Part shown: positions 9,737 to 19,197 of the stretch, one piece after another
Layout of the letters: each line of letters starts with the position of its first letter
How positions within the stretch are numbered: the first letter of the stretch is position 1
Origin: Enterocytospora artemiae
Taxonomy: Eukaryota; Microsporidia
NCBI GenBank assembly: GCA_038659295.1
Contig: JASNGC010000001.1
Span: forward strand, 310,001 to 374,000
Length of the DNA: 64,000 bases
Direction of reading: 5' to 3'
Program-made: the position numbers and the translations under genes
The notes under the pieces: model-generated
Seen by the model: the letters and a program-made list of their open reading frames with translations, nothing else
Database searches by the model: none
Told to the model about the DNA's origin: nothing

Positions 9737-10462
9737 CTATGGATCATCACATTCATCATCAATATTTTCTTTCTTGATGATCCAGGCTATTAGCATGGTA
9801 CAATAAACTCCAACAATAGCCCCAGAAACTACATCAATTGGGAAGTGCTTATGGTCGGATATACGCGAATTGCCAACCAACCCTCCAAAAATGAGTGCAA
9901 TAATGAAAAAATAAAATTGTATATAACCATTTACTCTAATCATATTCAGATAGAACAGCATATACAATCTCGTAGAAAATGTTACTGCCGTATGGCCTGA
10001 TGGAAAGCTCTTTACCGCATCTTTAATGTATATTGCAGCTCTGGCCTTCTCAATTTTAGATTTTAGTTCCATGTTTTGATCTGGACTAGCACCTAATTCA
10101 ATATCTACATTTGAAAACCTGTTCAATCTATCAACATAGTCAGGTCTAGGCTTCACGAATATACACTTTAAAATTTCGCAGATGGCTATCACAAAAACCA
10201 CATTTGTGATGGTACCTAGAAGAAAAAGCCGTTTATTTTTAGAGTTCCTTCTTTGGTCGGATTGATTTGTTAGGGATATTAGTATTACGGGCAATCCAAT
10301 TGAGAATAGAGCAAGTGCACTAAAACTAACTGAATCAGGCTTAAACTCTTTTAAATATTGAGTATCGTTCATATTCACACCCACCTGCCTTGCTGGTAAA
10401 ATTAGACTAAATATCAGAAGTGTCACCGATGATAAAAGTATTAGAGTTAACTTGTTGTACAT
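9737..10462 (-). CDS. PAP2-family lipid phosphate phosphatase
   Basis: A membrane enzyme that removes phosphate from lipid phosphates such as phosphatidate or diacylglycerol pyrophosphate. All three PAP2 signature motifs are present in 241 residues: KCIFVKPRP (KX6RP), SFPSGHT (PSGH), and SRISDHKHFPID (SRX5HX3D), with both catalytic histidines. Five to six transmembrane segments surround them, the usual LPP/DPP1 topology. The start at 10462 lies directly after CCCCTTAGGG. The exact substrate (DPP1-, LPP1- or sphingolipid-type) cannot be told from the motifs. Confidence 0.9.
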   Translation of the reverse strand: MYNKLTLILLSSVTLLIFSLILPARQVGVNMNDTQYLKEFKPDSVSFSALALFSIGLPVILISLTNQSDQRRNSKNKRLFLLGTITNVVFVIAICEILKCIFVKPRPDYVDRLNRFSNVDIELGASPDQNMELKSKIEKARAAIYIKDAVKSFPSGHTAVTFSTRLYMLFYLNMIRVNGYIQFYFFIIALIFGGLVGNSRISDHKHFPIDVVSGAIVGVYCTMLIAWIIKKENIDDECDDP

Positions 10463-10802
10463 CCCTAAGGGGCTTATAAACAATCACCCTAAAATGGCCT
10501 TAAAGTGAAAGGACCCAATAAACACGAAAGGAGCTGAAACAGCAGAGCTTCCTGGCATTATAGACCAAATATCACCAGTATATCCTCTGTTACCATTTCT
10601 ACGACATTATTTCCTAAATGGGATATTGAATATTCAATATAAAACCTTTTATGAAGGCTGTGTGTTCTACTAACTAAAAGTGTTCAATTTCCACACAAAG
10701 AATAGCATTCCACAGTTAGAGTGCGAAAGTATCCGAAATCCAACAATTAATTAAAGCCCTAGCCAAAAACCCTTGTTCAATCAATTGTACTAATATCCTT
10801 AT
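10463..10802. other. intergenic region, no gene seen
   Basis: Spacer between the PAP2 start and the proteasome beta-1 stop. A CCC-preceded ATG on the plus strand at 10494 opens only four codons. No tRNA-like structure is visible. Confidence 0.6.
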
Positions 10803-11417
10803 TTATTCAAGAAATACCTTATCTCCATCAAGAAAATATCTAGTCACCTTGTCCTTTTCAATAGCTGCTATTCTACACACTCCCCCGGAAACTGCGTCTC
10901 TGTTAATAGCTAGTCTGATCATGCATTTAGCAAATTCCACGGCTTCAGAAAGAGTCATATCATTTCTATAATGCGCATCAGAATATCCATATATGAAGCC
11001 TGATCCGCTTCCTCCAAGAATAATATCCCCACTGCATATTGACCCATCGGGACTTATTCGGTAAATTTGAAACTCTGTATCATAGCCTGCTACAATGATG
11101 CCGGCTAGCATGTGTTTCTGGTTGTTATAAATAATACTGCTGGTTAAAGTCGCGGTCTTTTTAACGGATGGCTTTGTATTTTCTGAAAGTGCCAGTTTAT
11201 TGATCTCGCGTTTGATGTTTCGGATAATTATTTGTGTATCTGCCGCACTTCCACTCTGGCAGCAGTAGATTGTATCCGATATTGCATTAATCTTATCCGT
11301 AACTCTAGATGGAATGTACGCACCAGAAGAGGTTCTACTGTCTGCAGCGAGCACTATTCCCTCCCTGTACTTAAAGGCAATGATTGTTGTTCCACAGGAC
11401 ACCACATCATTGAGCAT
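10803..11417 (-). CDS. PRE3: 20S proteasome subunit beta-1 (caspase-like)
   Basis: An N-terminal threonine hydrolase of the 20S core. The 204-residue precursor has a nine-residue propeptide ending in SCG, so mature TTIIAF would start at Thr10. The following ADSRTSSGAYI and RVTDKINAI segments, the latter with the catalytic Lys33 equivalent, match beta-1. Later segments GSAADTQ, LGGSGSGFIYGY and AVSGGVCRIAAI are also beta-1-like. The frame is open 25 codons upstream, but CCCCTTATG marks the start at 11417; the short propeptide fits this choice. It joins RPT5 in this window as a proteasome gene, but the two are not adjacent. Confidence 0.93.
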   Translation of the reverse strand: MLNDVVSCGTTIIAFKYREGIVLAADSRTSSGAYIPSRVTDKINAISDTIYCCQSGSAADTQIIIRNIKREINKLALSENTKPSVKKTATLTSSIIYNNQKHMLAGIIVAGYDTEFQIYRISPDGSICSGDIILGGSGSGFIYGYSDAHYRNDMTLSEAVEFAKCMIRLAINRDAVSGGVCRIAAIEKDKVTRYFLDGDKVFLE

Positions 11418-11522
11418 AAGGGGCAAACAAAATAAAAAAATGAGACCATCTCCTCCACGAGACAAAACACACATACAACAGGCACAAAACATATTCTTGG
11501 GATTTAACTCAAGAAAGATTTA

Positions 11523-13220
11523 TTAAACTCTCACCGTTCCCTCAGTAAGCAATCTAGGACTCTCTGCTTTATTTTCATTTATATGAGAAGAAATGTCTTT
11601 CAACCCAGCCGCTTCAATTTCTTTCAAAAGTTTTTTTGATGCTTTCATTGTTTTAATCTCCTTATCCAACTTATCCACTCCATTTGTAGTCGATTGCTCC
11701 AGGGGCTTGGAAAAATCAATATTTTTAAAAAGATCATCCGTAAATGCATTCGCTTCAATATCCGCTGATAAAGAATTATTTCCAGCTGTTGGATTTTTTG
11801 CAATTCCAGATGCTTCACCTACTTCTTCAGAGCCAATTGATTCGCCTACACCTTTGACATCCTTTAGATTACTGTCTATTTTTGCACCATCCACCTTGCT
11901 ATCCTTTATCTCAGAAACCTCATTGTTCTTTTTAATAGTCTCTTTACTGGTATCCTTGGCCATATCACCATCTTCCTTTTTACTGGAACTGCTTTCTTCA
12001 AGTTTCTTTGCTGCCTTTTCCATCCTCTTGACAGCTTTATCAAGTTTTTTGACAAAATTCTTTGTAGATTTAATCAGATGCTCTTGGTTTGATGTGATCT
12101 TAACAGCCTGTTGTCTCTCAAATGATCTCAGTCTCTCTATGGCCTCAACAACTGTCTTTTCACGGTTCTCTTCTCCTATTTGCTTTATATCTCTATCAGA
12201 ATCCTTGTCCACACTTGGAGAACTGATTTTTGGCAGATTAATTTTAACAGCTTTCACTATTTTTACCTCACTGACTGGCTTTGATATTTTGAGAAATGGA
12301 ACAGGGGATTCCTCGGCTTGTGAAGATTTATCAAAACCTGTGTTGTTCAAATCCGCTGCTTTCTTATTCATACTGTGAGAATCTAACATATTTTGCATAT
12401 CGATCTGTGCATCAATCTCGGACAGCTTACCATCAGCTTTAACCAACTCAGGTAGTTGGGACATCCTGACAAATTTTATCTCTTTGGCATCTTTATCGTT
12501 GATTTCATCGGATCTATTCTGTTTCTTTTTCATTCCATAATCTCTAAAGGCATTATAGTCATCGAAACGTCTAATTTCCACAAGTGGATCTACCTTCAAC
12601 AACCTTCTATCTGAGTTGCTGTCTCCCATGTGAATGGGATTGTACATTTTTTTTTCTATGATTCCCTGGTTATTCTCATGCTTTTTAATTATATCCGTGA
12701 ATTTTTCACCAACTAACCTATTCATAGCTCTATCAATCTCATTTGAAACATCAATTGTATCTAAGCTTGGTTTTAATTCTTTGCTAAGTAGTTGAGTCTT
12801 ATTTGCTGAAGTTTTTGGGGATGTACATGGTTGATTTGTTGGTACATCTAATAGGATTTGAGGTGACCTGGACTGTGTATTAGTATTCACCTCTTCTCCT
12901 TTTCTAATACTGGGAGGTGCCGTAGTTCTCTCAACGGGATTTTCGTTGAAATGATAGGTTTTTTCGTGCTCATCCATTTTTTTAATTAGATCGGTAACCT
13001 TGTTGTGCAAGTCTGCAATTTCATCGTCTGAAGAGTTTTTTTTAAGCTTTCTTGGTCTAATGTTGTGTAGTTTAATCACAGATGTTATGGTAGAAGATAC
13101 TTCTGCAAGTCTACTACGTCCTGTTGATGTGTATATTTTGATATCTAATAAAATCAAGCCAATGGTTAGAACGGCAGCCATAACAATGGCATTAAATTTG
13201 CCTGAGCTCTTCATTGCCAT
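11523..13220 (-). CDS. lysine/serine-rich signal-anchored protein, no recognised family
   Basis: A 565-residue protein I do not recognise. A hydrophobic segment at about residues 11-28 (AIVMAAVLTIGLILLDIKIY) is a signal peptide or type II anchor. The rest is hydrophilic and rich in Lys, Glu, Ser and Asp, with probable coiled coil around 385-415 (clusters such as KKLDKAVKRMEKAAKKLEE). There are no cysteine clusters and no catalytic motif. Such composition is seen among microsporidian polar-tube, spore-wall and secreted proteins, but no similarity to a named one is visible. The start lacks the CCC/GGG motif found before most genes here, so it may use a different promoter type. The coding frame is secure over its length. 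Confidence 0.7.
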   Translation of the reverse strand: MAMKSSGKFNAIVMAAVLTIGLILLDIKIYTSTGRSRLAEVSSTITSVIKLHNIRPRKLKKNSSDDEIADLHNKVTDLIKKMDEHEKTYHFNENPVERTTAPPSIRKGEEVNTNTQSRSPQILLDVPTNQPCTSPKTSANKTQLLSKELKPSLDTIDVSNEIDRAMNRLVGEKFTDIIKKHENNQGIIEKKMYNPIHMGDSNSDRRLLKVDPLVEIRRFDDYNAFRDYGMKKKQNRSDEINDKDAKEIKFVRMSQLPELVKADGKLSEIDAQIDMQNMLDSHSMNKKAADLNNTGFDKSSQAEESPVPFLKISKPVSEVKIVKAVKINLPKISSPSVDKDSDRDIKQIGEENREKTVVEAIERLRSFERQQAVKITSNQEHLIKSTKNFVKKLDKAVKRMEKAAKKLEESSSSKKEDGDMAKDTSKETIKKNNEVSEIKDSKVDGAKIDSNLKDVKGVGESIGSEEVGEASGIAKNPTAGNNSLSADIEANAFTDDLFKNIDFSKPLEQSTTNGVDKLDKEIKTMKASKKLLKEIEAAGLKDISSHINENKAESPRLLTEGTVRV

Positions 13221-13620
13221 AGTAATTGAAATCGGTTTTATATTTCATTTGAAACGGTTTTAGGATGTTTATTTCATAAACAATCAGTCATTTATCTTTG
13301 AAACTAATAGAGCGAATCAATCTTTGAAGGTCAAAACACATTGCAGATAAGGATTATTAAACTTCACCATTAGCAGTTCAATATTAGAACTAGCATGTAC
13401 AACTTGAAACAAAGCTAATTATTGCCTATTTTAAGCATTCTTTATAAATTTTTGGGAAATTGCTCCATAATTATCAAAATTTATTGTAAATTAAACATCA
13501 GCAATAAAGGTTTTCCAGAAAAGATGAACCCATCTTCAATCATACAACATATATTGAAGTGCCAAGGGATTATACCAAAGTTCTCCTTTAGGAAAAATCC
13601 TATGTCCAGGAGTATAGGGC
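13221..13620. other. shared upstream region of two divergent genes
   Basis: AT-rich spacer between two divergent starts (13220 minus and 13621 plus). No further gene or RNA structure is seen. Confidence 0.55.
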
Positions 13621-14793
13621 ATGGATCTGGAAGGGACAGTTGCGGAGATATATGCATCATCAATTGGGGAAGGCTTGTTATTTGCAACATATGCATGCTA
13701 CTCACTTGGAATCAAGCTGTTTGTGCTGGCATATTGCTTAATTGCCCTATGTAATCTGCTCTGGACATATCTTGTCTGTTGTAGATGTATTAGTGTCTTG
13801 AATAAAAAGGCAGATGGAACATTTCTCGAAGAATATAACTCACATCTCAGAAAACAGCTAGGATATATACCCAAACGCAAGAAATTCGTGGTAAAAATTA
13901 CTAACGAAGGCAAAAGCATTACTCATCCAGAACTTAAAAAAATAATTCAGGAGATCCCGGACATAAACCCAGAGTTTGATGATAAAAGAAATGATTCTAA
14001 GATCATTGAAACAAATAGACTAGATTTGGAGTTTGAGAAATACATGAAAAAAGTAACTCTAAGAGAAGCCGAGCTGGAATATACCTGGTTTGGACCGTCT
14101 TCATGGATGCCTATTAATTTTGCAAGATGGTTCTCATCTATACTGATTATTTACTATACTGTCAGTTCAGGTACAACAGGTTATTTTTCTTCGAAAAATA
14201 TGTTTGGTATGGCTATGTTTGTAATCCCACCAATAATTGTCTCAATATTTGGCACCAATAAGAAATTCAAAAATCTTCTATATGTGTTAAACTTGTGTAT
14301 AACTGCTGTAGTGGTTTTGCTTTCGGTGTATTGTTATACGTTTCTGAGACAAGGAATAAATTTGGAAAAAAAGAACTTCAGTGGAAGTGAATTTGTCTTT
14401 GCTCTGCCGTTACTTTCATTTAATAATTTCTGGCAAGTTCCTGAAATATTTACAAAGATGGAAAAGAAATCATTTTCCTTGGCTTTTAAGAAATTTCTAG
14501 CGGCAGATTTGCTGATTTTAATAACATATTTGGTCACGGGCATTCTAACTTCAGCAGCATTAGATGATAACAACCAAGACATTTACTTTAATTTGACCAG
14601 AATTGTCACAGAAAATTTGGGTGTCGACTCAAATGGAAATTCGACTCTACCCTGTGAAATAGCAGTGTTTTTAAAATATCTTTTTGAAGTACTTTTGATA
14701 AGCCATGGCCTAATATTTATTCCACAGATTATCAGTTATTTAGATCGTGAACCATGGGAACCCATTACTATTGTCAGACACATCTATGTTTAG
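13621..14793 (+). CDS. multi-pass membrane protein, possibly amino-acid permease (AAAP-like)
   Basis: A 390-residue protein with roughly eight hydrophobic segments. Two lie near the N-terminus (about 20-55), then a hydrophilic loop of about 90 residues, then six more from about residue 160 to the end. The segment FALPLLSFNNFWQVPEIF followed by a helix and a polar stretch with DIYFNLTRIV resembles the second half of the AAAP amino-acid/auxin permease family, where a LPxLxFxxxxxxxPI segment precedes a helix and a DNIL-type loop. The match is distant, and the expected 11 helices are not all seen. The start follows GGGC directly (GGGCATG), as in the uL4 gene. Another transporter family is possible. 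Confidence 0.45.
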   Translation: MDLEGTVAEIYASSIGEGLLFATYACYSLGIKLFVLAYCLIALCNLLWTYLVCCRCISVLNKKADGTFLEEYNSHLRKQLGYIPKRKKFVVKITNEGKSITHPELKKIIQEIPDINPEFDDKRNDSKIIETNRLDLEFEKYMKKVTLREAELEYTWFGPSSWMPINFARWFSSILIIYYTVSSGTTGYFSSKNMFGMAMFVIPPIIVSIFGTNKKFKNLLYVLNLCITAVVVLLSVYCYTFLRQGINLEKKNFSGSEFVFALPLLSFNNFWQVPEIFTKMEKKSFSLAFKKFLAADLLILITYLVTGILTSAALDDNNQDIYFNLTRIVTENLGVDSNGNSTLPCEIAVFLKYLFEVLLISHGLIFIPQIISYLDREPWEPITIVRHIYV

Positions 14794-14906
14794 CCAATAA
14801 AATCGGATTGTCCAACTCTTGCTTAACTTCGGAGGCCATAGCTTCTATTTTCAACATACATGTTCTAACTATCACCTATATAACTCAAGTGCCATTTTGG
14901 CTCAAA

Positions 14907-16467
14907 CTACTGCATAAACTTATTTAGCAGGGTTTTTTTGACCTTAATATCAATTGATATTCCTTGTTTCTCACACTGTAAAATCTTCTTAAGTCCTAAA
15001 AGGCAAGCATCTTTATCTCCTTTATCTATTACTTTCTTTAAAATATCGTCTCTATACCAATCAAAATAGGGATTTTCAATTAGAATACGGAATCTTGGCT
15101 TTTTTAAGTTGTTAATATTTCCCATTTCATATATAAACATATTTGTCGTGTTCTCTAAAAAGTCTTTAGTAATCAAAGGATTAAAAGAGCCAATATTCTG
15201 GATAAAATAATCAACTGTCTGTCTCATATACATGAAGTCAACCACGTTGTTCTGAATCAAGAATCTGCACAGCATGTGGAATTTTTCCATATCCTGAAGA
15301 TACATGGCATATCTATGAATTGAATAACCTATGTCAATGTGATTTTCTGCCGCAAAATGCACCAAATCTATAATTCTATCATCTTTATAATCTACTTTGG
15401 ACATCAATAGGTTGTAAAAAAAGTCAATATTCTTTGTAAAGGACAGATACCTTATAGCTGTACAACAATCAAAATCTACGATCTCCAAAAAAAACTTCTT
15501 CAAACAACCGCTCCAAAGAATTAACCTCTAGGGAAAATATCAGATTTATAAGTAATCCTGCCATTCCTTTCTTCTTTATTTTGGTAACATCTCCCCTTAA
15601 AACATCCAAGTACTCATTTTGGAACACCATGCCTTCTAAATCTGAAAACGCCAATTTGTAACAAGCATATTCCAAATCATTCTCAACCATCTGATACTTT
15701 CCTGAAAATATTTCATATAGAAAAACTGGAATTTGATGTTTCAATTTCCATGCATTCCAATTGAAGGAAGACGGACCTGTTTTTTGAGACTTTGACTCAT
15801 GGGTGCTATTCCTGTTTGCAATGTATTCCACAATTCCATCTCTGTATCTAGGGCATATGTCTATAATCTTTGATAAGTTACCACGTAAGGCATGTGCAAC
15901 TATGTCACCTTCAGAAAGTTTAAAATTTGTATTTAAAAATTCATTAATTTTGCTAAAGAGACTTTTTTCTTGGCAGAAATGGAGTTGTATAAGGTGGATA
16001 TATATATGCAGCTGTTTTAGTTGTGAAATGCACCCTTTATTTTGTGATTTTGTGATTTCTTTTAAGGTTTTTTCCCTCAGTTTATTAATAAAAGATATTT
16101 GCTTATTTCTTAATACGGAAATCGATGATTTAAAAGAAAGATCACTCCTACTGCAATATATTTTACTATTTTCTGAAACGTTGAAGTGTTCAGATTTATT
16201 TTTTATGCAGCAACTACTCCCTAAACACTCAAAAATCATGTGATGGGTGGAGGAGTATTGCTTATCCAAGATTGCCTCAGGATTGTTAGAATTTTCTTGC
16301 AAAATAGGCATCCATTTCTGAGCAAATGTTTTCAGTCCTGCCCTAGCTTCAATTGGCTTCACAACGTCCATGTATATATTGATTTGGTGCAGAAATGATA
16401 TATAAAATGTTGAGCTTTTAACCCCAACCAAGTTCTGTCCATTCTTAAATCTTAAGAGGTTTTCCAT
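14907..16467 (-). CDS. Nup85-like alpha-solenoid protein, frame broken at a T8 run
   Basis: Two consecutive frames, 16467-15469 (332 codons) and about 15503-14907, join at a run of eight T (minus strand, 15487-15494). The second frame has no ATG near its beginning. The full span is one base more than a multiple of three, so one extra T accounts for the break. The helical protein (about 519 residues if continuous) shows a Nup85-type pattern: HALRGNLSKIIDIC, then a WNAW segment, then VFLYEIFSGKY and a long helix ending VLRGDV. Nup85 is a scaffold subunit of the nuclear-pore Y complex; the assignment is by pattern only. The start at 16467 follows CCCAGTAATGG. Assembly error, real frameshift mutation or programmed +1 shifting cannot be separated here. 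Confidence 0.5.
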
Positions 16468-16614
16468 TACTGGGTAGGGACTTTATCACTTATAAAAGAA
16501 AACCTGTCAAACACATCACTGTAATTAAAAAAAGTGAAAACATTTTTCTTTAAAAATTCATAGGCATAAAACCATACAAAAGAACATATATCAATTTATT
16601 GGACAGTGTTGTGT

Positions 16615-16779
16615 TCAGTTATCAAACTCTAGAAAATTAATCTCATCATCTATTTCTCGTACCAACTCATCAATTTTGTTTGAAATATCCTTGAACTGAA
16701 ATTGTAAGATACTTGTGGGCAGATCTTTCATAAAACGACAGTAAAGATTTTTTATTTTTGTAGTCTGGAGATTAGCCAT
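16615..16779 (-). CDS. small helical protein, 54 residues
   Basis: An ORF of 54 codons whose start at 16779 carries the typical CCCTAAAATGG context, which makes it a credible gene despite its size. The product is helical and acidic toward the C-terminus (KIDELVREIDDEINFLEF). It suggests a small subunit of a helical-bundle complex such as DASH, Mediator or a tethering complex. I do not recognise a family. Confidence 0.5.
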   Translation of the reverse strand: MANLQTTKIKNLYCRFMKDLPTSILQFQFKDISNKIDELVREIDDEINFLEFDN

Positions 16780-17153
16780 TTTAGGGTTTGCTATAGTCAA
16801 AAATTGAACAACTTTGTCTATTATTAACCAATATTTGCCACGATATATAGTAAGATCTAATTATGAAAATATGGCCGCCAAGAATGATAATATTTGGAGA
16901 AAATTCCGTATAATTTAAACAGCCTATGTCTCCAAAACATTGTATGAACACAACTAACACAAATCGCTTTTAATTTAACAATTTTTATAGTGATAAATAC
17001 CCTACATTGAATATTAAAACAAATGATAGCAATTCAGTTTCAGACTTTTGTATATGTTTACAATTTGAGGAGGTTGATGTGCTTGCAGAGCTTATGGCAA
17101 TTTTCTCAAAAGGAATCTTAAAACCATATACAGCCTGGATATTGCATCTATCT
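16780..17153. other. intergenic region with an ATG-less open frame on the plus strand
   Basis: Between two small minus-strand genes. On the plus strand the frame 16974-17177 is open for 67 codons and reads like protein (for example LQFEEVDVLAELMAIFSKG). It has no ATG in its first half and overlaps the 3' end of the next gene. It could be a relic, a downstream exon or chance. Confidence 0.35.
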
Positions 17154-17342
17154 CTACATGCTAATATCTTTTATTAGTTCTTTATAAAGCTTGTTAGCTT
17201 TATAGATTCTTTCTGCCACGTCATTCATCCCCAGTATATTTTCCCCAACATCATCCAATAGTGCACTTATTTCTATTAATCCTTCATACAGATGAGATGC
17301 TTGGTTATTCAGATCCTTTAACTCGTCTAAAGAAAAACCCAT
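17154..17342 (-). CDS. small helical protein, 62 residues
   Basis: A 62-residue ORF with start context CCCCAAAATGGG, divergent from YJU2 with only 51 bp between start codons. It is all helical. The pattern ISALLDDVGENILGMNDV loosely resembles the Dad1 subunit of the DASH/Dam1 kinetochore complex (family pattern LNALNxNLExVIxVG), but over so short a stretch this is a guess. The gene itself is credible from its start context. Confidence 0.5.
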   Translation of the reverse strand: MGFSLDELKDLNNQASHLYEGLIEISALLDDVGENILGMNDVAERIYKANKLYKELIKDISM

Positions 17343-17393
17343 TTTGGGGTTTTCCTACAATCCAAAATTCATCCAAATTTTACGGCTCCAAAA
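17343..17393. promoter_or_regulatory. 51-bp bidirectional promoter
   Basis: All regulatory sequence between two divergent start codons must lie in or beyond these 51 bases. The element AAATTTTACGGC (17375-17386) sits 7 nt before the YJU2 start. The same 12-mer occurs at 20147-20158, 3 nt before the arginyl-tRNA synthetase start. On the minus side CCCC sits 4 nt before the start. Confidence 0.5.
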
Positions 17394-17924
17394 ATGGCTA
17401 CTTCAAGATTTAAAGGCCGCACTGTACGGTTTGAAATGCCATTTCAGGTAGTTTGCCATCACTGCAAGATGTCGATCTCTCAGGGAAAGAGGTTCAATGC
17501 GAAGAAGACAATTTTGAACGATACATCCTTTAAAAGTGTGCCAATTCATGTGTTTGAAATTAAGTGCTTTAGTTGCAAAAATTATTTTTCTCTCAAGACA
17601 GACCCTGAGAATGGAAAATATTTAGCCTATAATAATTGTTCTGAAGAGTTTTGTCTTCAGGGAGAAGACCCGAATGCTTTATTCGACGGTTCCCCTGTAT
17701 CATCACGGGGTTTTAGAAGTACAATAAAAGAAAATTTACACAGTAAAAATATGGATTGTCTATCAGAAAAAGAATATCTTGAAGAATTGCAAGATGAAGC
17801 GACTCTAATTTCTTACACTGACATCAATGTCGTTATAAAGGCCTACGTGGAGGACAAAACGGTTCAGCAAATCAATAGAGAAGATTTTATTAAAAACTTG
17901 AAGTCAAATAAGAGTGCTGAATGA
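17394..17924 (+). CDS. YJU2: splicing factor YJU2/CWC16 family (CCDC94/CCDC130)
   Basis: A 176-residue spliceosomal protein of the CWC16 family. The N-terminus MPFQVVCHHCKMSISQGKRF corresponds to the family's [20 protein letters not shown], with the first zinc-binding Cys pair. The second pair is in FEIKCFSCKNYF, followed by SLKTDPENGKY (family ITFKTDPEN). Yju2 acts with Prp19/NTC at the catalytic steps of splicing. It is shorter than yeast Yju2 (278) and lacks most of the C-terminal tail. CCDC130-type proteins share these motifs, so the exact paralogue is uncertain. The gene agrees with U6, SmE and LUC7 elsewhere in the window. Confidence 0.88.
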   Translation: MATSRFKGRTVRFEMPFQVVCHHCKMSISQGKRFNAKKTILNDTSFKSVPIHVFEIKCFSCKNYFSLKTDPENGKYLAYNNCSEEFCLQGEDPNALFDGSPVSSRGFRSTIKENLHSKNMDCLSEKEYLEELQDEATLISYTDINVVIKAYVEDKTVQQINREDFIKNLKSNKSAE

Positions 17925-18129
17925 CCAAATAGATTTATAGCTATAAATCATTTTTCATATACACACTTATGTGGCCAAACAACCCATTATTCTGGGAAAG
18001 ATGAAAAAATTTCTAGATTAAAGGCACCGATTGGATTGGGGAAAAGATTTATTGTACAACAGAACTGCTTGTAACTCTTGTTTTACAAGTTTGGTATAAT
18101 CACCTCAACTATTATTTACAGATTATTTC

Positions 18130-19197
18130 TCAATAATTTCCAAAGTTTGAGGCCTTAGCATTGTATTCCATGGGCATATCACTACGGTTTGTAATATTAT
18201 GGGTCTTGTAATGGGCTGTTAAATTATCTGATCTGGAAAATTCACGAGGGCATCCGGGATATTTACACTTGTATGGCTTTTCTCCAGTGTGCATTTTATT
18301 GTGTCTTTTAAGATGCTCAAACCTCTTGAATGCTCTATTACAGTTTGGAAATTTGCAAACGAATGGCCTCTCCGAAAGTTCATCACCAATAAATTCCATT
18401 TGCTTCCCACGCGGCTTAGACCGCTGACTGGAATATCCCTGGGACTTCTTTAGAGAGTCGTTGCGAACAATGTGTGATATTCCTTCCTGGGCGCCATCGC
18501 CCTGTGCAAAAATAGGTGCATATTCGAAAGGATACATATGTTTAATTCCCTTATTAACCATCTCAGAAGCATAGGAGTTTCCACAGAATATGTCGTTTCT
18601 ACCCATGTTTTTGAATTCTGATGCAGGGAAGTGTGTTTGGAATTTCAATTCATTTATCTGGGCATACGGATCATTCAACAATATCGGAGATTGGAATTCT
18701 TCTTCATCGATGACTGCATTCTGTTTGTTGATATTTTGACGATGTAGCTGTTTTAACAGAAAATCATCGTCATACAAAATGCTTCTATAAAGATCGTCAT
18801 CGCAAATTCCAAAGTCATTACGATTTTTTTCTTTCTCCTTGGATTCGATGTGCAGTGGCTTACACCCATGCTCAAGCGCAACCGATCTGATTTCTGCAAA
18901 TGTACGCTCATCTACAAAGTTAGAACAGACTGCCTTTGAGACTGATGGTATAAAATGGGATATATTTTCAATATACAGTTTGCTATGAATGTAATTTACA
19001 ATATTAGGCTCGAGCTTTATATTTAAAATTTCCTCAAGGATTGCCACAAAGTTCTTAAACTCAATGTATATCAAAGAATTAAGATTGAACATTTCTATTT
19101 TTCGGCCTGATGTCGGCAAAATATATTCTCCTTTGGTGCTGTATTCTTCTATCACCATGTTGAATTTGGTTTGCAAGTTAGCTTCCAGCTGTGTCAT
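18130..19197 (-). CDS. C2H2 zinc-finger transcription factor (two fingers)
   Basis: A 355-residue protein with two tandem C2H2 fingers near the C-terminus: CKFPNCNRAFKRFEHLKRH and CKYPGCPREFSRSDNLTAH, joined by the TGEKPYK linker. Finger residues FKRFEHLKRH and FSRSDNLTAH match the finger pair of fungal Ste12-type factors (FKRLEHLKRH, FSRSDNLAQH), but I see no Ste12 homeodomain-like region, so I give no symbol. The N-terminal part is helical and unassigned. The frame is open upstream to 19296 without an ATG, ending at an in-frame stop. The first ATG is at 19197 and lacks CCC. The true 5' end may therefore involve an intron. Confidence 0.8.
   Translation of the reverse strand: MTQLEANLQTKFNMVIEEYSTKGEYILPTSGRKIEMFNLNSLIYIEFKNFVAILEEILNIKLEPNIVNYIHSKLYIENISHFIPSVSKAVCSNFVDERTFAEIRSVALEHGCKPLHIESKEKEKNRNDFGICDDDLYRSILYDDDFLLKQLHRQNINKQNAVIDEEEFQSPILLNDPYAQINELKFQTHFPASEFKNMGRNDIFCGNSYASEMVNKGIKHMYPFEYAPIFAQGDGAQEGISHIVRNDSLKKSQGYSSQRSKPRGKQMEFIGDELSERPFVCKFPNCNRAFKRFEHLKRHNKMHTGEKPYKCKYPGCPREFSRSDNLTAHYKTHNITNRSDMPMEYNAKASNFGNY

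Noticed and set aside
10494..10508. CCCTAAAATGG start context on the plus strand
   Set aside because: It opens only four codons, and no splice site follows that would extend it.
11593..12378. 261-codon plus-strand frame opposite the Lys-rich protein
   Set aside because: It is an antisense shadow: Lys/Ser-rich codons read backwards give the Phe/Ser/Leu-rich pseudo-protein seen there.
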